Assembly: GCF_014645135.1 (NCBI RefSeq)
Contig: NZ_BMLH01000004.1
Span: 248,001 to 312,000 of the forward strand
Direction: 5' to 3'
Source of the DNA: Rheinheimera tangshanensis
GTDB lineage: Bacteria; Pseudomonadota; Gammaproteobacteria; Enterobacterales; Alteromonadaceae
DNA length: 64,000 nt
Part shown: positions 37,163-46,748 of the stretch, piece by piece
How the letters are laid out: each line of letters starts with the position of its first letter
Position numbering within the stretch: position 1 is the first letter of the stretch
The notes under the pieces: generated by a model
The model's database searches: none
Told to the model about the DNA's origin: nothing
The model's input: the letters and a program-made list of their open reading frames with translations, nothing else
Translations under genes and position numbers: made by a program

Positions 37163-39133
37163 TTAGCGAAGTCGCAGTACAGCCAGGTCATAAGGCTGAA
37201 TAGTCGAACCGCCGATCAGAAAATCAGCATGTTGAGGCGCTACAACCTGTTGGACTTTGGCACTGTAGTTAAAGACAAAATGTAAGTTACCACGCTGGAC
37301 TGATCGCAGGCTTTCATCAAGCCGCAATATTGGCAGCTGAAGTTCATTCGCCAAATCTGCAAATAAATCCACTAAAAAACTATTACAGCTTAACGTGGCA
37401 ACGTACAGAGTGCGACCGTCACGGGCTACCGCAGGAGTCTTGTCGTGGTAGCTTGCTATCACACGAGTGTTCGCACTGAGCTCCAGTTCTTCCCGCCATT
37501 GAGTGCTCTGATAGCTGTTGCCTGACTTTGTTGCCAGCTTTAACTCTTCATAACAATCTGGCCGGATAGTTTCAGTACTTAATACCTTCACTCCAATCAA
37601 TTGTTGTAATAGGCCAGGTCCAAGGTTCGGCACTAAGGTTAATTCTGAGGTTTTAGCGCCACTACGTGGGCCAAATACCAGCAGAGCTGAAGAGGCTTTA
37701 CAGCGATCGACAAAGCTCTGGCTCACAATAGGCATACAAGGTGCAACAATTAATTGGTACGGGCTGAGATCATGTTCCGGCGAAACAAAATCTACCGCCA
37801 GACCCAATTGACGTAAAGCACTGTACCAGCCGAATTCTACTTTATGCTGATTGAAGCTGTCACCCTGGCGCTCAATTTCAGTCACCCATTGATTTTCAGT
37901 GGTCATTACGATGGCCACTTTTGCCTGAACGGGCTGCTCTGCCAGATCTGCAATGAGTTTTAATTCATCACGCACCTGTGCAATTTCGGCATAGGCTGCT
38001 GCTCTGGAATTATCATTTCTTTTGATCCCTGCATGCATTTGTTCCTGTGCAAATGGAACCTGACGCCAGCGGAAGTAGCAGACAGCTTCAGCACCATGAG
38101 CAAAAGCCTGCCATGACCAGAGACGCACCATTCCTTTCTCTGGTCTTGGGTTATGCCGTGCCCAGTTTACTGGTCCTGGTTGTTGCTCCATTACCCAAAA
38201 ACTACTATTGCTAATTCCGCGGCTTTGGTCAAAGGCATAACTGGAAAAATCCGGGTGGCCAGTGCGCATATATTTTTTAAACTGTGCGACTGGCGCATCG
38301 CCAAAAAATAGATCGGTTCGTCCTAATGGGTAATTATCGTAACTGACAAAATCGAGTTTTTTTGCTAGAGCAAAATTGTCAGTTTGGGTATCGTGCATAG
38401 GTATAAAATTGTGGGTGACAAATTGATTTGGCGCATGAGCTCGTATTACATCGACCATTTCATCATGAAATTTCACCACCTGATCCGAGCTGAAGCGCCG
38501 GTAAGCCAATTGATGAGAAGGGCTGGTTTCTGTAACGGCCAGAATAGGCAATTCAATTTGCTCAAAACTTTGATATTCCATCGACCAGAATACATTACCC
38601 CAGGCCTGGTTTAATTTATCTATGGTGCCGTAAAACTGCTTACACCAGCGCTGAAACGCAATTTTCGCATTCTGGCTACCGCTATGGGCTGTGTCATGGC
38701 AGGCAATTTCGTTGTCTGTCTGCCAGCCACAAATGGCAGGATGAGTACCATAACGCTTAGCCACTACTTGTGATATCCGCATGGCTTCGCGACGGTAGTT
38801 TTCACTGGAGAAATCATAGTGGCGACGAGAGCCAAAACCGCGAACTGTGCCTGTTTTAATGTCAACAGGCAAAATATCAGGATAAAGATCAATTAACCAT
38901 TTAGGTGGTGTTGCTGTTGGTGTACACATGATGACGCTCAACCCAGCTTGCGCCAGAGTATCGATAGCGCGATCAAGCCATTCAAAATGGAACACTCCTG
39001 GTGCAGATTCTAATCTGGACCAGGCAAACTCACCGATCCGCACATAACGAAGGCCAAGTTCAACCATTTCTCTGGCATCTTCAGCCCAGAGTGATTCTGG
39101 CCAGTGTTCCGGATAATAACACACACCTAACAT
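37163..39133 (-). CDS. GH42 beta-galactosidase
   Basis: 656 aa, a normal GH42 length. MLGVCYYPEHWPESLWAEDA is the family start. The acid/base is E142 in GWQTDNEIACHD and the nucleophile E316 in FWVMEQQPGPVNWA. The trimerisation domain and C-terminal beta domain follow. No signal peptide, so it acts in the cytoplasm on imported beta-galactosides. It diverges from the GH36 gene, and the shared intergenic region holds the AT-rich operator candidate at 39235-39249. Confidence 0.94.
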   Translation of the reverse strand: MLGVCYYPEHWPESLWAEDAREMVELGLRYVRIGEFAWSRLESAPGVFHFEWLDRAIDTLAQAGLSVIMCTPTATPPKWLIDLYPDILPVDIKTGTVRGFGSRRHYDFSSENYRREAMRISQVVAKRYGTHPAICGWQTDNEIACHDTAHSGSQNAKIAFQRWCKQFYGTIDKLNQAWGNVFWSMEYQSFEQIELPILAVTETSPSHQLAYRRFSSDQVVKFHDEMVDVIRAHAPNQFVTHNFIPMHDTQTDNFALAKKLDFVSYDNYPLGRTDLFFGDAPVAQFKKYMRTGHPDFSSYAFDQSRGISNSSFWVMEQQPGPVNWARHNPRPEKGMVRLWSWQAFAHGAEAVCYFRWRQVPFAQEQMHAGIKRNDNSRAAAYAEIAQVRDELKLIADLAEQPVQAKVAIVMTTENQWVTEIERQGDSFNQHKVEFGWYSALRQLGLAVDFVSPEHDLSPYQLIVAPCMPIVSQSFVDRCKASSALLVFGPRSGAKTSELTLVPNLGPGLLQQLIGVKVLSTETIRPDCYEELKLATKSGNSYQSTQWREELELSANTRVIASYHDKTPAVARDGRTLYVATLSCNSFLVDLFADLANELQLPILRLDESLRSVQRGNLHFVFNYSAKVQQVVAPQHADFLIGGSTIQPYDLAVLRLR

Positions 39134-39234
39134 AAAAAACTCCCTATGACCTTTGCGAAAAAGCTGAATGAAATCACGGTGCTATTTCACAGCTACCCGC
39201 CTTCATCACCAACTTGAATTCACGATATTATTAA

Positions 39235-39249
39235 TTGTATGATATATAA
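39235..39249 (-). promoter_or_regulatory. FadR-type operator candidate between GH42 and GH36 genes
   Basis: Read on the minus strand, TTATATATCATACAA. It aligns with sites before fadR/SDR (42253), glpD (44845) and glpK (46545), sharing ATATATC[AT]T. It lies in the 196-base region between the two divergent galactosidase genes. Confidence 0.5.
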
Positions 39250-39329
39250 TATTATTATTTGTGCTGACTGTCTAATGCTCTGTACATTTACGGCAGCTTG
39301 ATTGTTCGCTTTGCCAAAGGAATTTACCG

Positions 39330-41462
39330 ATGAGTGCTATTCCCTCGTATATCCGGCTGGAAAGTCAGTCGCTGAGCTTGTTATTGGATTGCCGGAATCG
39401 TACCCCGGCTTTGTTGTATTTTGGTAAAAAGCTAACTGAAGCCACAACGGCACAGATGCTGACTCTGTTGTGTACAAGACAAGAAGCGAAGTGTTCAGTT
39501 GTGATTGAAGCTCCTATCTCATTGACACCTTTAAATGCAGAGGGATTCACCGGAGCGCCTGGCCTTGAATTAAGTAATGAGCAGCAGGCCTGGTCAGTTG
39601 GGCCACAACTTACTGCAGTAAGGCAGTTATCGTCGCATGAGGTTGAGTTGGTCAGCGTCGATTTACTCAGGCACATTGAGCTAACACATTTGCTGTCCTT
39701 AGATGAGCAATACGATGTTGTAAAGGCATCAACAGCAGTCCGTAATCTTGGCGCTGAACCATTGCAGATGCATTGGTGTGCGGCACCGACTTTTATGTTG
39801 CCTGATCACTTAACGCAACTGACCAGTTTTGAAGGTCGTTGGTCTAATGAATTTCAACGTCGCACTATCGATTTATTTTTGGGGAGTTTTTTGCGGGAAA
39901 ATCGTAAAGGCAAAACCTCACACGATAACTTTCCGGGCGTTTTAGTTCACGGGAAAAATACCTCTGAACAGCAAGGCGAGTGTTTTGGTTTTCACTTAGC
40001 CTGGTCTGGTAATCACCGCAGTCGAGTAGAGCTGCTTGCTGAGGGGCGCAGCTACCTTCAGATGGGAGAGCTGTTGTTACCCGGAGAAATGGTTTTGCAG
40101 CAAGGTGAAAGTTATCAAAGCCCCGTATTGTATGCCTCATGGTCTGATCAGGGTTTTAGTGCCTTATCGCGCAACTTCCATGCATTTGTGCGTCACCGCC
40201 TGTTGAGCAAAGCGCAGCGCAGCAAGCCAAGACCAGTGCATTACAATACCTGGGAGGGGATCTACTTTCAGCATGATGTTGAGACACTAAAAACTCTCGC
40301 TGATGAGGTTGCAGCTCTTGGGGTAGAACGTTTTGTGTTAGACGATGGATGGTTTAAAGGCCGGCGTGGTGATTTTGCAGGTTTAGGCGACTGGACTGTG
40401 GATGCTGCGGTTTACCCGCAAGGGCTATCACCGCTGATTAATCATGTGAACTCGCTTGGCATGGAGTTTGGTATTTGGTTTGAGCCGGAGATGGTCAATC
40501 CGGATAGTGATTTATATCGTGCACACCCGGATTGGGTATTACAGACCAGCGGTAACCCACAACTTAGATTCCGTAACCAACTAGTGCTGGATTTAAGCCG
40601 TGCCGAAGTGACTAACTATTTGTTTAGCGCCATCGACGCCATCTTAAGTCAATATCCTCTGATCCGTTATATCAAATGGGATATTAACCGTGATCTGAAT
40701 CATCCGGGTAATGCATTGGGCAAACCGGCTGTGCATCAACAGACACAAGCCTTATATGCGCTGATTGACCGCATTAAAGCCGCGCACCCTGGTTTAGAAA
40801 TTGAGAGCTGCTCTTCTGGTGGCGCACGTATTGATTATGGCGTACTTGCACATACCGACAGAGTATGGACCTCAGATTCTAACGATGCATTGGACAGGTT
40901 ACAGATCCAGCGGGGTTGCTCATTTTTCTTTCCATCCAATGTGATGGGCGCTCATGTCGGGCCACGGGATTGCCATATTACCGGCCGTCGTGTGACTTTA
41001 GAAATGCGCGCAGCTGTCGCTATGTTTGGCCATATGGGGATTGAGATGGACCCCAGAGAGCTGACGTCTGAGGAAAAAGTGGCGCTTAGGGCCGCCATTC
41101 AACTGCATAAACAGCATAGAGAGTTTATTCACCAGAGCGATTTATACCGGCTTGACAGCGATGGTGATTGCATAAATTTTGGTTTGGTTAACAAAGACAA
41201 AACTAAAGCGTTGTTCACTTATAACGTGGTTCGGGAAACTGCACGTACATTGCCGGCCCGTTATCGATTTACTGGCCTGGATGTAAAACGTCAGTACCGG
41301 ATCAGTTTAATTTGGCCAACTCAGTTGAAGGAGTATTCTCCGTCGATACTAAGGCTTATTCAGGGCGAAATACTCAGTGCAGAGGCGTTAATGAGTTTTG
41401 GCATGCAACTGCCAATAGTTCATCCGCAAAGCTCATTGGTGTTTGAATTAGTGGCGGTATAA
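39330..41462 (+). CDS. GH36 alpha-galactosidase
   Basis: 710 aa. An N-terminal beta-supersandwich precedes the (beta/alpha)8 barrel with LDDGWFKGRRGDFAGLGDW and GIWFEPEMVNPDSDL. The nucleophile is D451 in YIKWDINRDL, the C/SCSSGGARID loop binds substrate, and the TSDSNDALDR segment carries the general acid. No signal peptide, so cytoplasmic. It hydrolyses terminal alpha-galactosides such as melibiose, raffinose-type sugars, floridoside or digalactosylglycerol. It ends in a terminator shared with the convergent fadR gene. Confidence 0.94.
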   Translation: MSAIPSYIRLESQSLSLLLDCRNRTPALLYFGKKLTEATTAQMLTLLCTRQEAKCSVVIEAPISLTPLNAEGFTGAPGLELSNEQQAWSVGPQLTAVRQLSSHEVELVSVDLLRHIELTHLLSLDEQYDVVKASTAVRNLGAEPLQMHWCAAPTFMLPDHLTQLTSFEGRWSNEFQRRTIDLFLGSFLRENRKGKTSHDNFPGVLVHGKNTSEQQGECFGFHLAWSGNHRSRVELLAEGRSYLQMGELLLPGEMVLQQGESYQSPVLYASWSDQGFSALSRNFHAFVRHRLLSKAQRSKPRPVHYNTWEGIYFQHDVETLKTLADEVAALGVERFVLDDGWFKGRRGDFAGLGDWTVDAAVYPQGLSPLINHVNSLGMEFGIWFEPEMVNPDSDLYRAHPDWVLQTSGNPQLRFRNQLVLDLSRAEVTNYLFSAIDAILSQYPLIRYIKWDINRDLNHPGNALGKPAVHQQTQALYALIDRIKAAHPGLEIESCSSGGARIDYGVLAHTDRVWTSDSNDALDRLQIQRGCSFFFPSNVMGAHVGPRDCHITGRRVTLEMRAAVAMFGHMGIEMDPRELTSEEKVALRAAIQLHKQHREFIHQSDLYRLDSDGDCINFGLVNKDKTKALFTYNVVRETARTLPARYRFTGLDVKRQYRISLIWPTQLKEYSPSILRLIQGEILSAEALMSFGMQLPIVHPQSSLVFELVAV

Positions 41463-41475
41463 AGAGGGGGTAGCG

Positions 41476-41511
41476 ACGAGCTCTGGTGAAGTTTAGAGCT
41501 CGTCTTTTTTG
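41476..41511. terminator. Terminator between GH36 and FadR genes
   Basis: GACGAGCTCT / AGAGCTCGTC perfect 10-bp stem followed by six T residues on the + strand. Confidence 0.9.
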
Positions 41512-41523
41512 CGACAGTACAAA

Positions 41524-42222
41524 CTAGAGTTTAGATTCAATCAGTTCCAGTACTTCGTCCAGAATGGCTTCGACTGCTTTTTTGGCTTTGTCCGGGTTGC
41601 GGGACTTTATAGTTTCCAGGATTTCTGCATGCTTTTGCACATCGGCACCAGGTACACCTTTGATTCTGTTGGTGTAACGAATGCTGACATGTAACGCCGT
41701 ACTAATAAACTCAGAGAGTTGTAAGAAAAATCTGTTATTGCTCGCGACCAGCATAGCGGTATGAAAGGCTATATCTGCTTCTAGCGGATCGTCCAGACCT
41801 TTGTCTGCGTCAACCATCCGCGCCAGCGCTTTTTCGATATCTGCCAACTGCTGATATGTAGCAGTGACTGCGGCCAATGCCGCAACCTGAGGTTCCATCG
41901 CAATCCGTACCTGAGTAAATTCTTTCAGTAATGAAAGTGAAGGTTTGCTGCTTAAAATCCATTTTAATACGTCAGTATCAAACATGTTCCAGCTGCTTTC
42001 AGGTAAAACCCGGATCCCTTGTTTTGGCCTGGACGAGATAAGGCCCTTGGCTGAAAGCATTTTGACCGCTTCCCTCGTGGAACTTCGACTGACATCATAT
42101 TTAATGCAGAGGTCGGCTTCTGAAGGAAGACCGGTTCCAACAGGATAAACCCCCTGAACTATAGCTAAACCTAAATCATAGGTAAGTTTATGTGTCAGAT
42201 TATGCGTTTGAGAACTCTTCAT
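41524..42222 (-). CDS. FadR-subfamily GntR transcriptional regulator (galactoside locus)
   Basis: 232 aa. The N-terminal winged helix has GLPSEADLCIKYDVSRSSTREAVKMLSAKGLISSRPKQG. The C-terminal FCD ligand domain carries Asp/His metal-site candidates (LEADIAFHTAM) and QKHAEILETIKSRN. Members with the WNMFDTDVLKW linker, such as DgoR relatives, sense sugar acids or sugars. It diverges from the SDR gene, and an inverted repeat between them (42253-42267) is a probable autoregulatory operator that recurs before other genes of the locus. Confidence 0.9.
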   Translation of the reverse strand: MKSSQTHNLTHKLTYDLGLAIVQGVYPVGTGLPSEADLCIKYDVSRSSTREAVKMLSAKGLISSRPKQGIRVLPESSWNMFDTDVLKWILSSKPSLSLLKEFTQVRIAMEPQVAALAAVTATYQQLADIEKALARMVDADKGLDDPLEADIAFHTAMLVASNNRFFLQLSEFISTALHVSIRYTNRIKGVPGADVQKHAEILETIKSRNPDKAKKAVEAILDEVLELIESKL

Positions 42223-42252
42223 CAGCCAACCACTTCTTAAATTTTATTAATG

Positions 42253-42267
42253 TAATATATCATATTA
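42253..42267. promoter_or_regulatory. FadR-type operator candidate between fadR and SDR genes
   Basis: TAATAT-ATC-ATATTA, a perfect 6-bp inverted repeat with 3-base centre, 31 bases upstream of the regulator's start codon. It is the best palindrome of the four related sites. Confidence 0.6.
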
Positions 42268-42433
42268 AAATACATACAGTTGCGATATAAGTTTTTTGTC
42301 CTGAGCAGGTTTCTTTGGTTATAACTTGACTATCGACCCCGTATAGCTTTATTTTCACGACTCAACCGCCAATCTCCTTAAAACGTTTAAGAAAACAATA
42401 GTATCAAATCAAACAATATCGGAGTTCATCAGG

Positions 42434-43192
42434 TTGCAGGAAGCTACAGTGTATCCAAGTCTAAGCCAAAAAGTGGTGTTCATTACCGGCGGAGCAAGCG
42501 GAATCGGGGCTGCTATGGTTCGTGCTTTTGCTGCGCAACAGGCTCAAGTTGCTTTTATTGACGTTGATCTAGATGCAGCTGAAACCTTACAGCAAGAGCT
42601 TTCCTCCAGTCAGCTTTGGTTTCGACAGGTGGATGTGCGTCAACCGTCTTTGCTTCAAAAGGCCATTCAGGATGCCGCAAAAGATCTGGGTGCTTTTGAT
42701 GTGCTGGTAAATAATGTTGCCAACGATAAACGCCAACCTACTGCAGAAGTAACATCGATGGACTGGCAACAATGTATGCAAGTGAATTTGGATCCGGCGT
42801 TTTTTGCTTCACAAAGCGCTTTTGAGTTAATGAAAGTACAGCAGCATGGCTGTATTATTAATTTCAGTTCCATAAATGCACTCGTAGGTCAGCAACAGAT
42901 GGCAGGTTATGTGACTGCAAAGGCGGGCATTATTGGCATGACCAAAGCGCTGGCGAAAGATTATGGCAACGCCGGTATTCGTGTGAATGCGATTTTACCT
43001 GGCTGGGTCGCTACTGAGCGTCAGCTTGCGACCTGGTTTACCTCTGAAGAACAGCAAAAATGGTTGGAGTCTTCTGCTATTAAACGTTTAATTACGCCAC
43101 GAGACATTGCCAATTTAGCCTTGTTTCTGGCGTCTGATCAAAGTGCCTTAATTACAGGCCAAACCATCAGTGTGGACGGTGGCCGAACTTAA
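42434..43192 (+). CDS. SDR-family dehydrogenase, XylB-like aldose 1-dehydrogenase (galactoside locus)
   Basis: 252 aa. Rossmann motif FITGGASGIGAAM, Ser in IINFSSINALVG, and Y-x-x-x-K in GYVTAKAG are present. The start YPSLSQKVVFITGG and the overall plan resemble Caulobacter XylB and the second SDR at 62995. It probably oxidises a free aldose to its lactone. Start uncertain: TTG at 42434 (GGAG nine bases before) or GTG at 42449 (AGGAAG before). No lactonase or dehydratase partner lies in this locus. Confidence 0.82.
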   Translation: MQEATVYPSLSQKVVFITGGASGIGAAMVRAFAAQQAQVAFIDVDLDAAETLQQELSSSQLWFRQVDVRQPSLLQKAIQDAAKDLGAFDVLVNNVANDKRQPTAEVTSMDWQQCMQVNLDPAFFASQSAFELMKVQQHGCIINFSSINALVGQQQMAGYVTAKAGIIGMTKALAKDYGNAGIRVNAILPGWVATERQLATWFTSEEQQKWLESSAIKRLITPRDIANLALFLASDQSALITGQTISVDGGRT

Positions 43193-43218
43193 TACGAAAC
43201 TCATCATCAATCCAGATC

Positions 43219-43240
43219 CGGCATCACAGGTGCCGTTTTT
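43219..43240 (+). terminator. Terminator after the SDR gene
   Basis: CGGCA / TGCCG stem followed by five T residues, about 27 bases after the stop codon. Confidence 0.65.
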
Positions 43241-43285
43241 GTCATCCCATTCGCTGGCGTTTGGCTGGTTTGCAAAACCTTGCTT

Positions 43286-44809
43286 CTACATCGCACTGCA
43301 GTTCTGAAATGACTGCATGGGCTGATGACGTTCCTGAATAAAGCATTCTAATTCGGCGGTTTGTTCTGCGGTAAAGTACAAGCCCAGTTTGCTGCGGCGC
43401 CATAAGATATCTTCTGCGTTTTCAGCCCATTCTTCTTTGAGTAAATAAATGACTTCGGCTTCAAACAGTCCATGACCAAAATGTTGTCCCAGATCTGTTG
43501 CTGACATCACTTCTTTTAACAACAAAAAGCTGCGGCTGCCATAACTGCGGACATAGCGCCGTATAATGCTAGTTTGCAGATAGGGATACTGTTGTATCAG
43601 AGCGTTAATGAGGGATTCTTTAGAGTCAAAATCACCGCCAGGTAAGGCTTTTTTTGCGGTCCAGGCTGGTCTTGCTCCTGTAAAAAATTGTACTAACTGA
43701 TCAGTCGCGGCTTCGGCAAGTTTACGGTATGTCGTTATTTTTCCGCCAAAAACAGAAAGTAAGGGAAGTTTACCTTCATCAGTACTTAATTCTAGTTTGT
43801 AGTCGCGGGTAACCGTTTGAGCGCTATCGGATTCGTCATCCAATAAAGGCCTTACACCAGAAAATGATCCTACTATATCTGCTGTAGTCAGTTGTTTGTT
43901 AAAGTAACTATTGCAGATCTGCAGCAAGTAATGCACTTCTTCCTGACTTATGCTGACTTTTGAAGGCTCGCCCTGATACTCCACATCCGTGGTACCAATC
44001 AATGTGAAATTATCTTCAAATGGGATCACAAAGATAATACGTTGATCTTTATTTTGTAGCATGTATGCCTGTGGTTGGTCATGCAGCTTAGGGACAACAA
44101 TATGGCTTCCTTTTACAAGACGCACATTCTGCGGCGATTTCTCTTCCAACGCCTGATCAAATAGTCTGGCGACCCAAGGGCCTCCAGCGTTGACAATAGC
44201 TTTTGTTTTGACCTGATAAGGCGCTTGCTGCCGTTGCTGCAGAGTCACTAACCAATGATCGCTTTTTCTTTGAGCAGCAATACACCTGGTTCGGGTGCAA
44301 ATTGTTGCTCCGTGCTGTCGCGCTGCCAGAGCATTCGTCACTACAAGCCTCGAATCATCCACCCAGCCATCAGAGTATTCAAAACCTTTGCTGATGTGCT
44401 TTTGCAGTGGGCTGTCTGTGCCAAAGTGGATGCTCCTGGACGCAGGCAAAGTCACTCTTTTAGCGAGATGATCATAGAGAAATAAACCTAGACGAATGAG
44501 CCAGGCCGGACGCAGATGAGGCTGGTGCGGGAGGCGGAATATCATAGGCCACATGATATGTGGCGCATTTTTAAGCAGCACTTCTCGTTCAGCTAGTGCT
44601 TCTTTGACTAAGCGAAATTCATAGTGCTCTAAATAACGTAATCCGCCATGGATCAATTTGCTACTGTTAGAGGAGGTCGCTGAGGCTAAGTCGTTTTGCT
44701 CACACAACAGTACCTTCAATCCACGACCTGCACAATCCGCGGCAATACCTGTACCGTTAACGCCTCCACCAATAATCAGGACATCATGACAATTCGCTAG
44801 TTCATCCAT
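43286..44809 (-). CDS. glpD: Aerobic glycerol-3-phosphate dehydrogenase
   Basis: 507 aa. The FAD motif VLIIGGGVNGTGIAADCAGRGL and the substrate-site block ASATSSNSSKLIHGGLRYLEHYEFRLVKEAL are diagnostic of GlpD. The TDVEYQG and GGKITTYRKLAE segments are also there. It is a membrane-associated flavoenzyme passing electrons from glycerol 3-phosphate to quinone, giving dihydroxyacetone phosphate. It sits downstream of glpK on the same strand with its own operator candidate. Confidence 0.95.
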   Translation of the reverse strand: MDELANCHDVLIIGGGVNGTGIAADCAGRGLKVLLCEQNDLASATSSNSSKLIHGGLRYLEHYEFRLVKEALAEREVLLKNAPHIMWPMIFRLPHQPHLRPAWLIRLGLFLYDHLAKRVTLPASRSIHFGTDSPLQKHISKGFEYSDGWVDDSRLVVTNALAARQHGATICTRTRCIAAQRKSDHWLVTLQQRQQAPYQVKTKAIVNAGGPWVARLFDQALEEKSPQNVRLVKGSHIVVPKLHDQPQAYMLQNKDQRIIFVIPFEDNFTLIGTTDVEYQGEPSKVSISQEEVHYLLQICNSYFNKQLTTADIVGSFSGVRPLLDDESDSAQTVTRDYKLELSTDEGKLPLLSVFGGKITTYRKLAEAATDQLVQFFTGARPAWTAKKALPGGDFDSKESLINALIQQYPYLQTSIIRRYVRSYGSRSFLLLKEVMSATDLGQHFGHGLFEAEVIYLLKEEWAENAEDILWRRSKLGLYFTAEQTAELECFIQERHQPMQSFQNCSAM

Positions 44810-44844
44810 TTTTTATTCCATGAAAATAAATCATACAAATAATA

Positions 44845-44859
44845 TATATATCATGATAT
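44845..44859 (+). promoter_or_regulatory. FadR-type operator candidate upstream of glpD
   Basis: TATATATCATGATAT lies 36 bases before the glpD start and shares ATATATCAT with the sites at 39235, 42253 and 46545. Confidence 0.45.
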
Positions 44860-44993
44860 GGCGGTAGCAATAGACTGACAAGCGCCTTTTAGTCAAATAG
44901 ATAAAAAAAACGCTGTTAGGTTGGAAGTTGAAGTAGGTGAAGAAGATCAATGGATAAACAGAACTGGTGCAGATGCATCGAAACCTTAGAAAA

Positions 44994-45040
44994 GGTTAGC
45001 TCTGACTCATTCGGTTGTATGCGAACTGAGTGAGCTAACC
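44994..45040 (-). terminator. Terminator of glpK
   Basis: On the minus strand, GGTTAGCTC ... GAGCTAACC with an inner ACTCA/TGAGT pair is followed by TTTTCT, 12 bases after the glpK stop codon. Confidence 0.7.
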
Positions 45041-45051
45041 AAGGCGATTTG

Positions 45052-46533
45052 CTAAAGTCGGACCTGAGCGACAGCATGCTGCCACTTCGCATATAAGTGG
45101 TTGCGTTGCTCAGTACAAAGACTGGGTTCAAAGCGGCGTTCGCAATGCCACAAGGTGGCGAGCTGTGCAGTTGAATGAAAGACTCCGGCATGGAGACCGG
45201 CTAAATACACGGCGCCAAGAGCTGTTGTTTCAATCACTTGTGGTCTTTCGACTACGGCGCCTAAAATATCGGCTAAGAAGCTGAGGACCCAATTGTTTTT
45301 TACCATCCCGCCATCAACACGCAGTACTTTTGGCCTTAAACCATCCCGTTCCATCGCTTTTTGCAAATCTTTAGTTTGATAACCTACGGATTGCAGCGCG
45401 GCTGCCACTATGGTGCTAATGCCTGAATCACGGGTTAATCCCAGAATTGCGCCTCTGGCATTCGGGTCCCAATAGGGAGCTCCAAGACCTGTGAAGGATG
45501 GAACCAAAAAGACTCCATGGTCCAGGGGAACGTCTTTTACTATCGCTTCACTTTCACCTGCGTGGCGGAGCAGTTTTAAACCCTCAACAATCCATTGCAT
45601 GGTCGCACCTGCCATAAAAATACTTCCTTCAATAGCGTAAGTGACTTTGCCATTTAAGCGATAAGCAACTGTTGTTAGCAGACGATTCGTAGATTTCAGC
45701 GCGGTATCGCCGGTATTTAGCATCAAAAAGCAGCCTGTGCCATAAGTACTCTTGGCCATACCCTGGTCAAAACAGGCGTGACCAAATAAGGCCGCTTGTT
45801 GATCCCCAGCCATGCCATAAACAGGAATTTCACCACCCAGGCATTCTGCGGCTGTAACACCGAAATCAGCTGAAGAATCTAAGACTTCCGGCAGCATAGA
45901 CTTTGGGATATCAAACAGTGTCAGTAATTCGTCATCCCATTGTTGGTGATGAATATCAAATAACATAGTACGTGATGCGTTAGTGGCATCTGTGCGGTGT
46001 ACTTTGCCATTGGTGAGTTGCCAAAGTAAAAAACTATCCACAGTACCAAAAGCCAGTTCACCTGCAGCTGCGCGCTGTTTTGCATCAGGCACGTGGTCCA
46101 GGATCCAGCGAATTTTGCTGGCTGAAAAATAGGGATCAAGTAGCAGGCCTGTTTTTGCGTTGATTAATGCCTCTGTTTCGCTACTGTAGATCGATTCACA
46201 ATAGGCTGTAGTGCGGCGATCTTGCCAGACTATGGCGTTGTAGACTGGTTTACCGGTTTTTTTATCCCAGACCAGTGTAGTTTCGCGCTGATTAGTAATG
46301 CCTATAGCGATGATATCATCAGCCGTAATATTCAGATCTGCCATCACTTTGCGGCAAGTCCGGAGGACAGAATTCCATAAATCGTCTGGGTTATGTTCAA
46401 CCCAGCCATTTTCCGGGTAGTGCTGGGTAAATTCTTCTGAAGCACAAGCTGCAGTTTTACCTTCAGTTGTAAATGCGATCGCTCTGGAGCTAGTTGTGCC
46501 TTGATCAATGGCAAGCAGATAAGACTTCTTCAT
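45052..46533 (-). CDS. glpK: Glycerol kinase
   Basis: 493 aa. The N-terminal phosphate motif [16 protein letters not shown], the glycerol-site block [13 protein letters not shown]...[20 protein letters not shown] and the C-terminal [12 protein letters not shown] adenosine motif are all intact. It phosphorylates cytoplasmic glycerol. It is notable for being inside a galactoside locus without a glpF facilitator next to it. Together with glpD it would channel glycerol released inside the cell to glycolysis. Confidence 0.95.
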   Translation of the reverse strand: MKKSYLLAIDQGTTSSRAIAFTTEGKTAACASEEFTQHYPENGWVEHNPDDLWNSVLRTCRKVMADLNITADDIIAIGITNQRETTLVWDKKTGKPVYNAIVWQDRRTTAYCESIYSSETEALINAKTGLLLDPYFSASKIRWILDHVPDAKQRAAAGELAFGTVDSFLLWQLTNGKVHRTDATNASRTMLFDIHHQQWDDELLTLFDIPKSMLPEVLDSSADFGVTAAECLGGEIPVYGMAGDQQAALFGHACFDQGMAKSTYGTGCFLMLNTGDTALKSTNRLLTTVAYRLNGKVTYAIEGSIFMAGATMQWIVEGLKLLRHAGESEAIVKDVPLDHGVFLVPSFTGLGAPYWDPNARGAILGLTRDSGISTIVAAALQSVGYQTKDLQKAMERDGLRPKVLRVDGGMVKNNWVLSFLADILGAVVERPQVIETTALGAVYLAGLHAGVFHSTAQLATLWHCERRFEPSLCTEQRNHLYAKWQHAVAQVRL

Positions 46534-46544
46534 TTGTTAATTCA

Positions 46545-46559
46545 TATATATCTTATAAT
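46545..46559 (+). promoter_or_regulatory. FadR-type operator candidate upstream of glpK
   Basis: TATATATCTTATAAT begins 12 bases before the glpK start and shares ATATATC[AT]T with the sites before the galactosidases, fadR/SDR and glpD. Confidence 0.45.
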
Positions 46560-46679
46560 ATGGCTAGATTGACGGGAAAGTACCGCTTTGGCAACTGAAT
46601 TTTATAAAAATGGTCGAAGTAGTAATTACAGCTGATGGCCTCAGGAGCGAAGCTCAGGGTAAGTAAAGCATACTGCCAA

Positions 46680-46706
46680 CCCACTACAGGTAAAAGCTGT
46701 AGTGGG
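46680..46706. repeat. Inverted repeat after the lipase-like gene
   Basis: CCCACTACAG-GTAAAAG-CTGTAGTGGG: perfect 10-bp arms, 42 bases downstream of the hydrolase stop. No clear T run, so a terminator role for the galETK-hydrolase operon is possible but not certain. Confidence 0.55.
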
Positions 46707-46748
46707 TGCTGCTTTGAAGCTAAGGCGATTAGCTAGTCCCTGTCGTTA

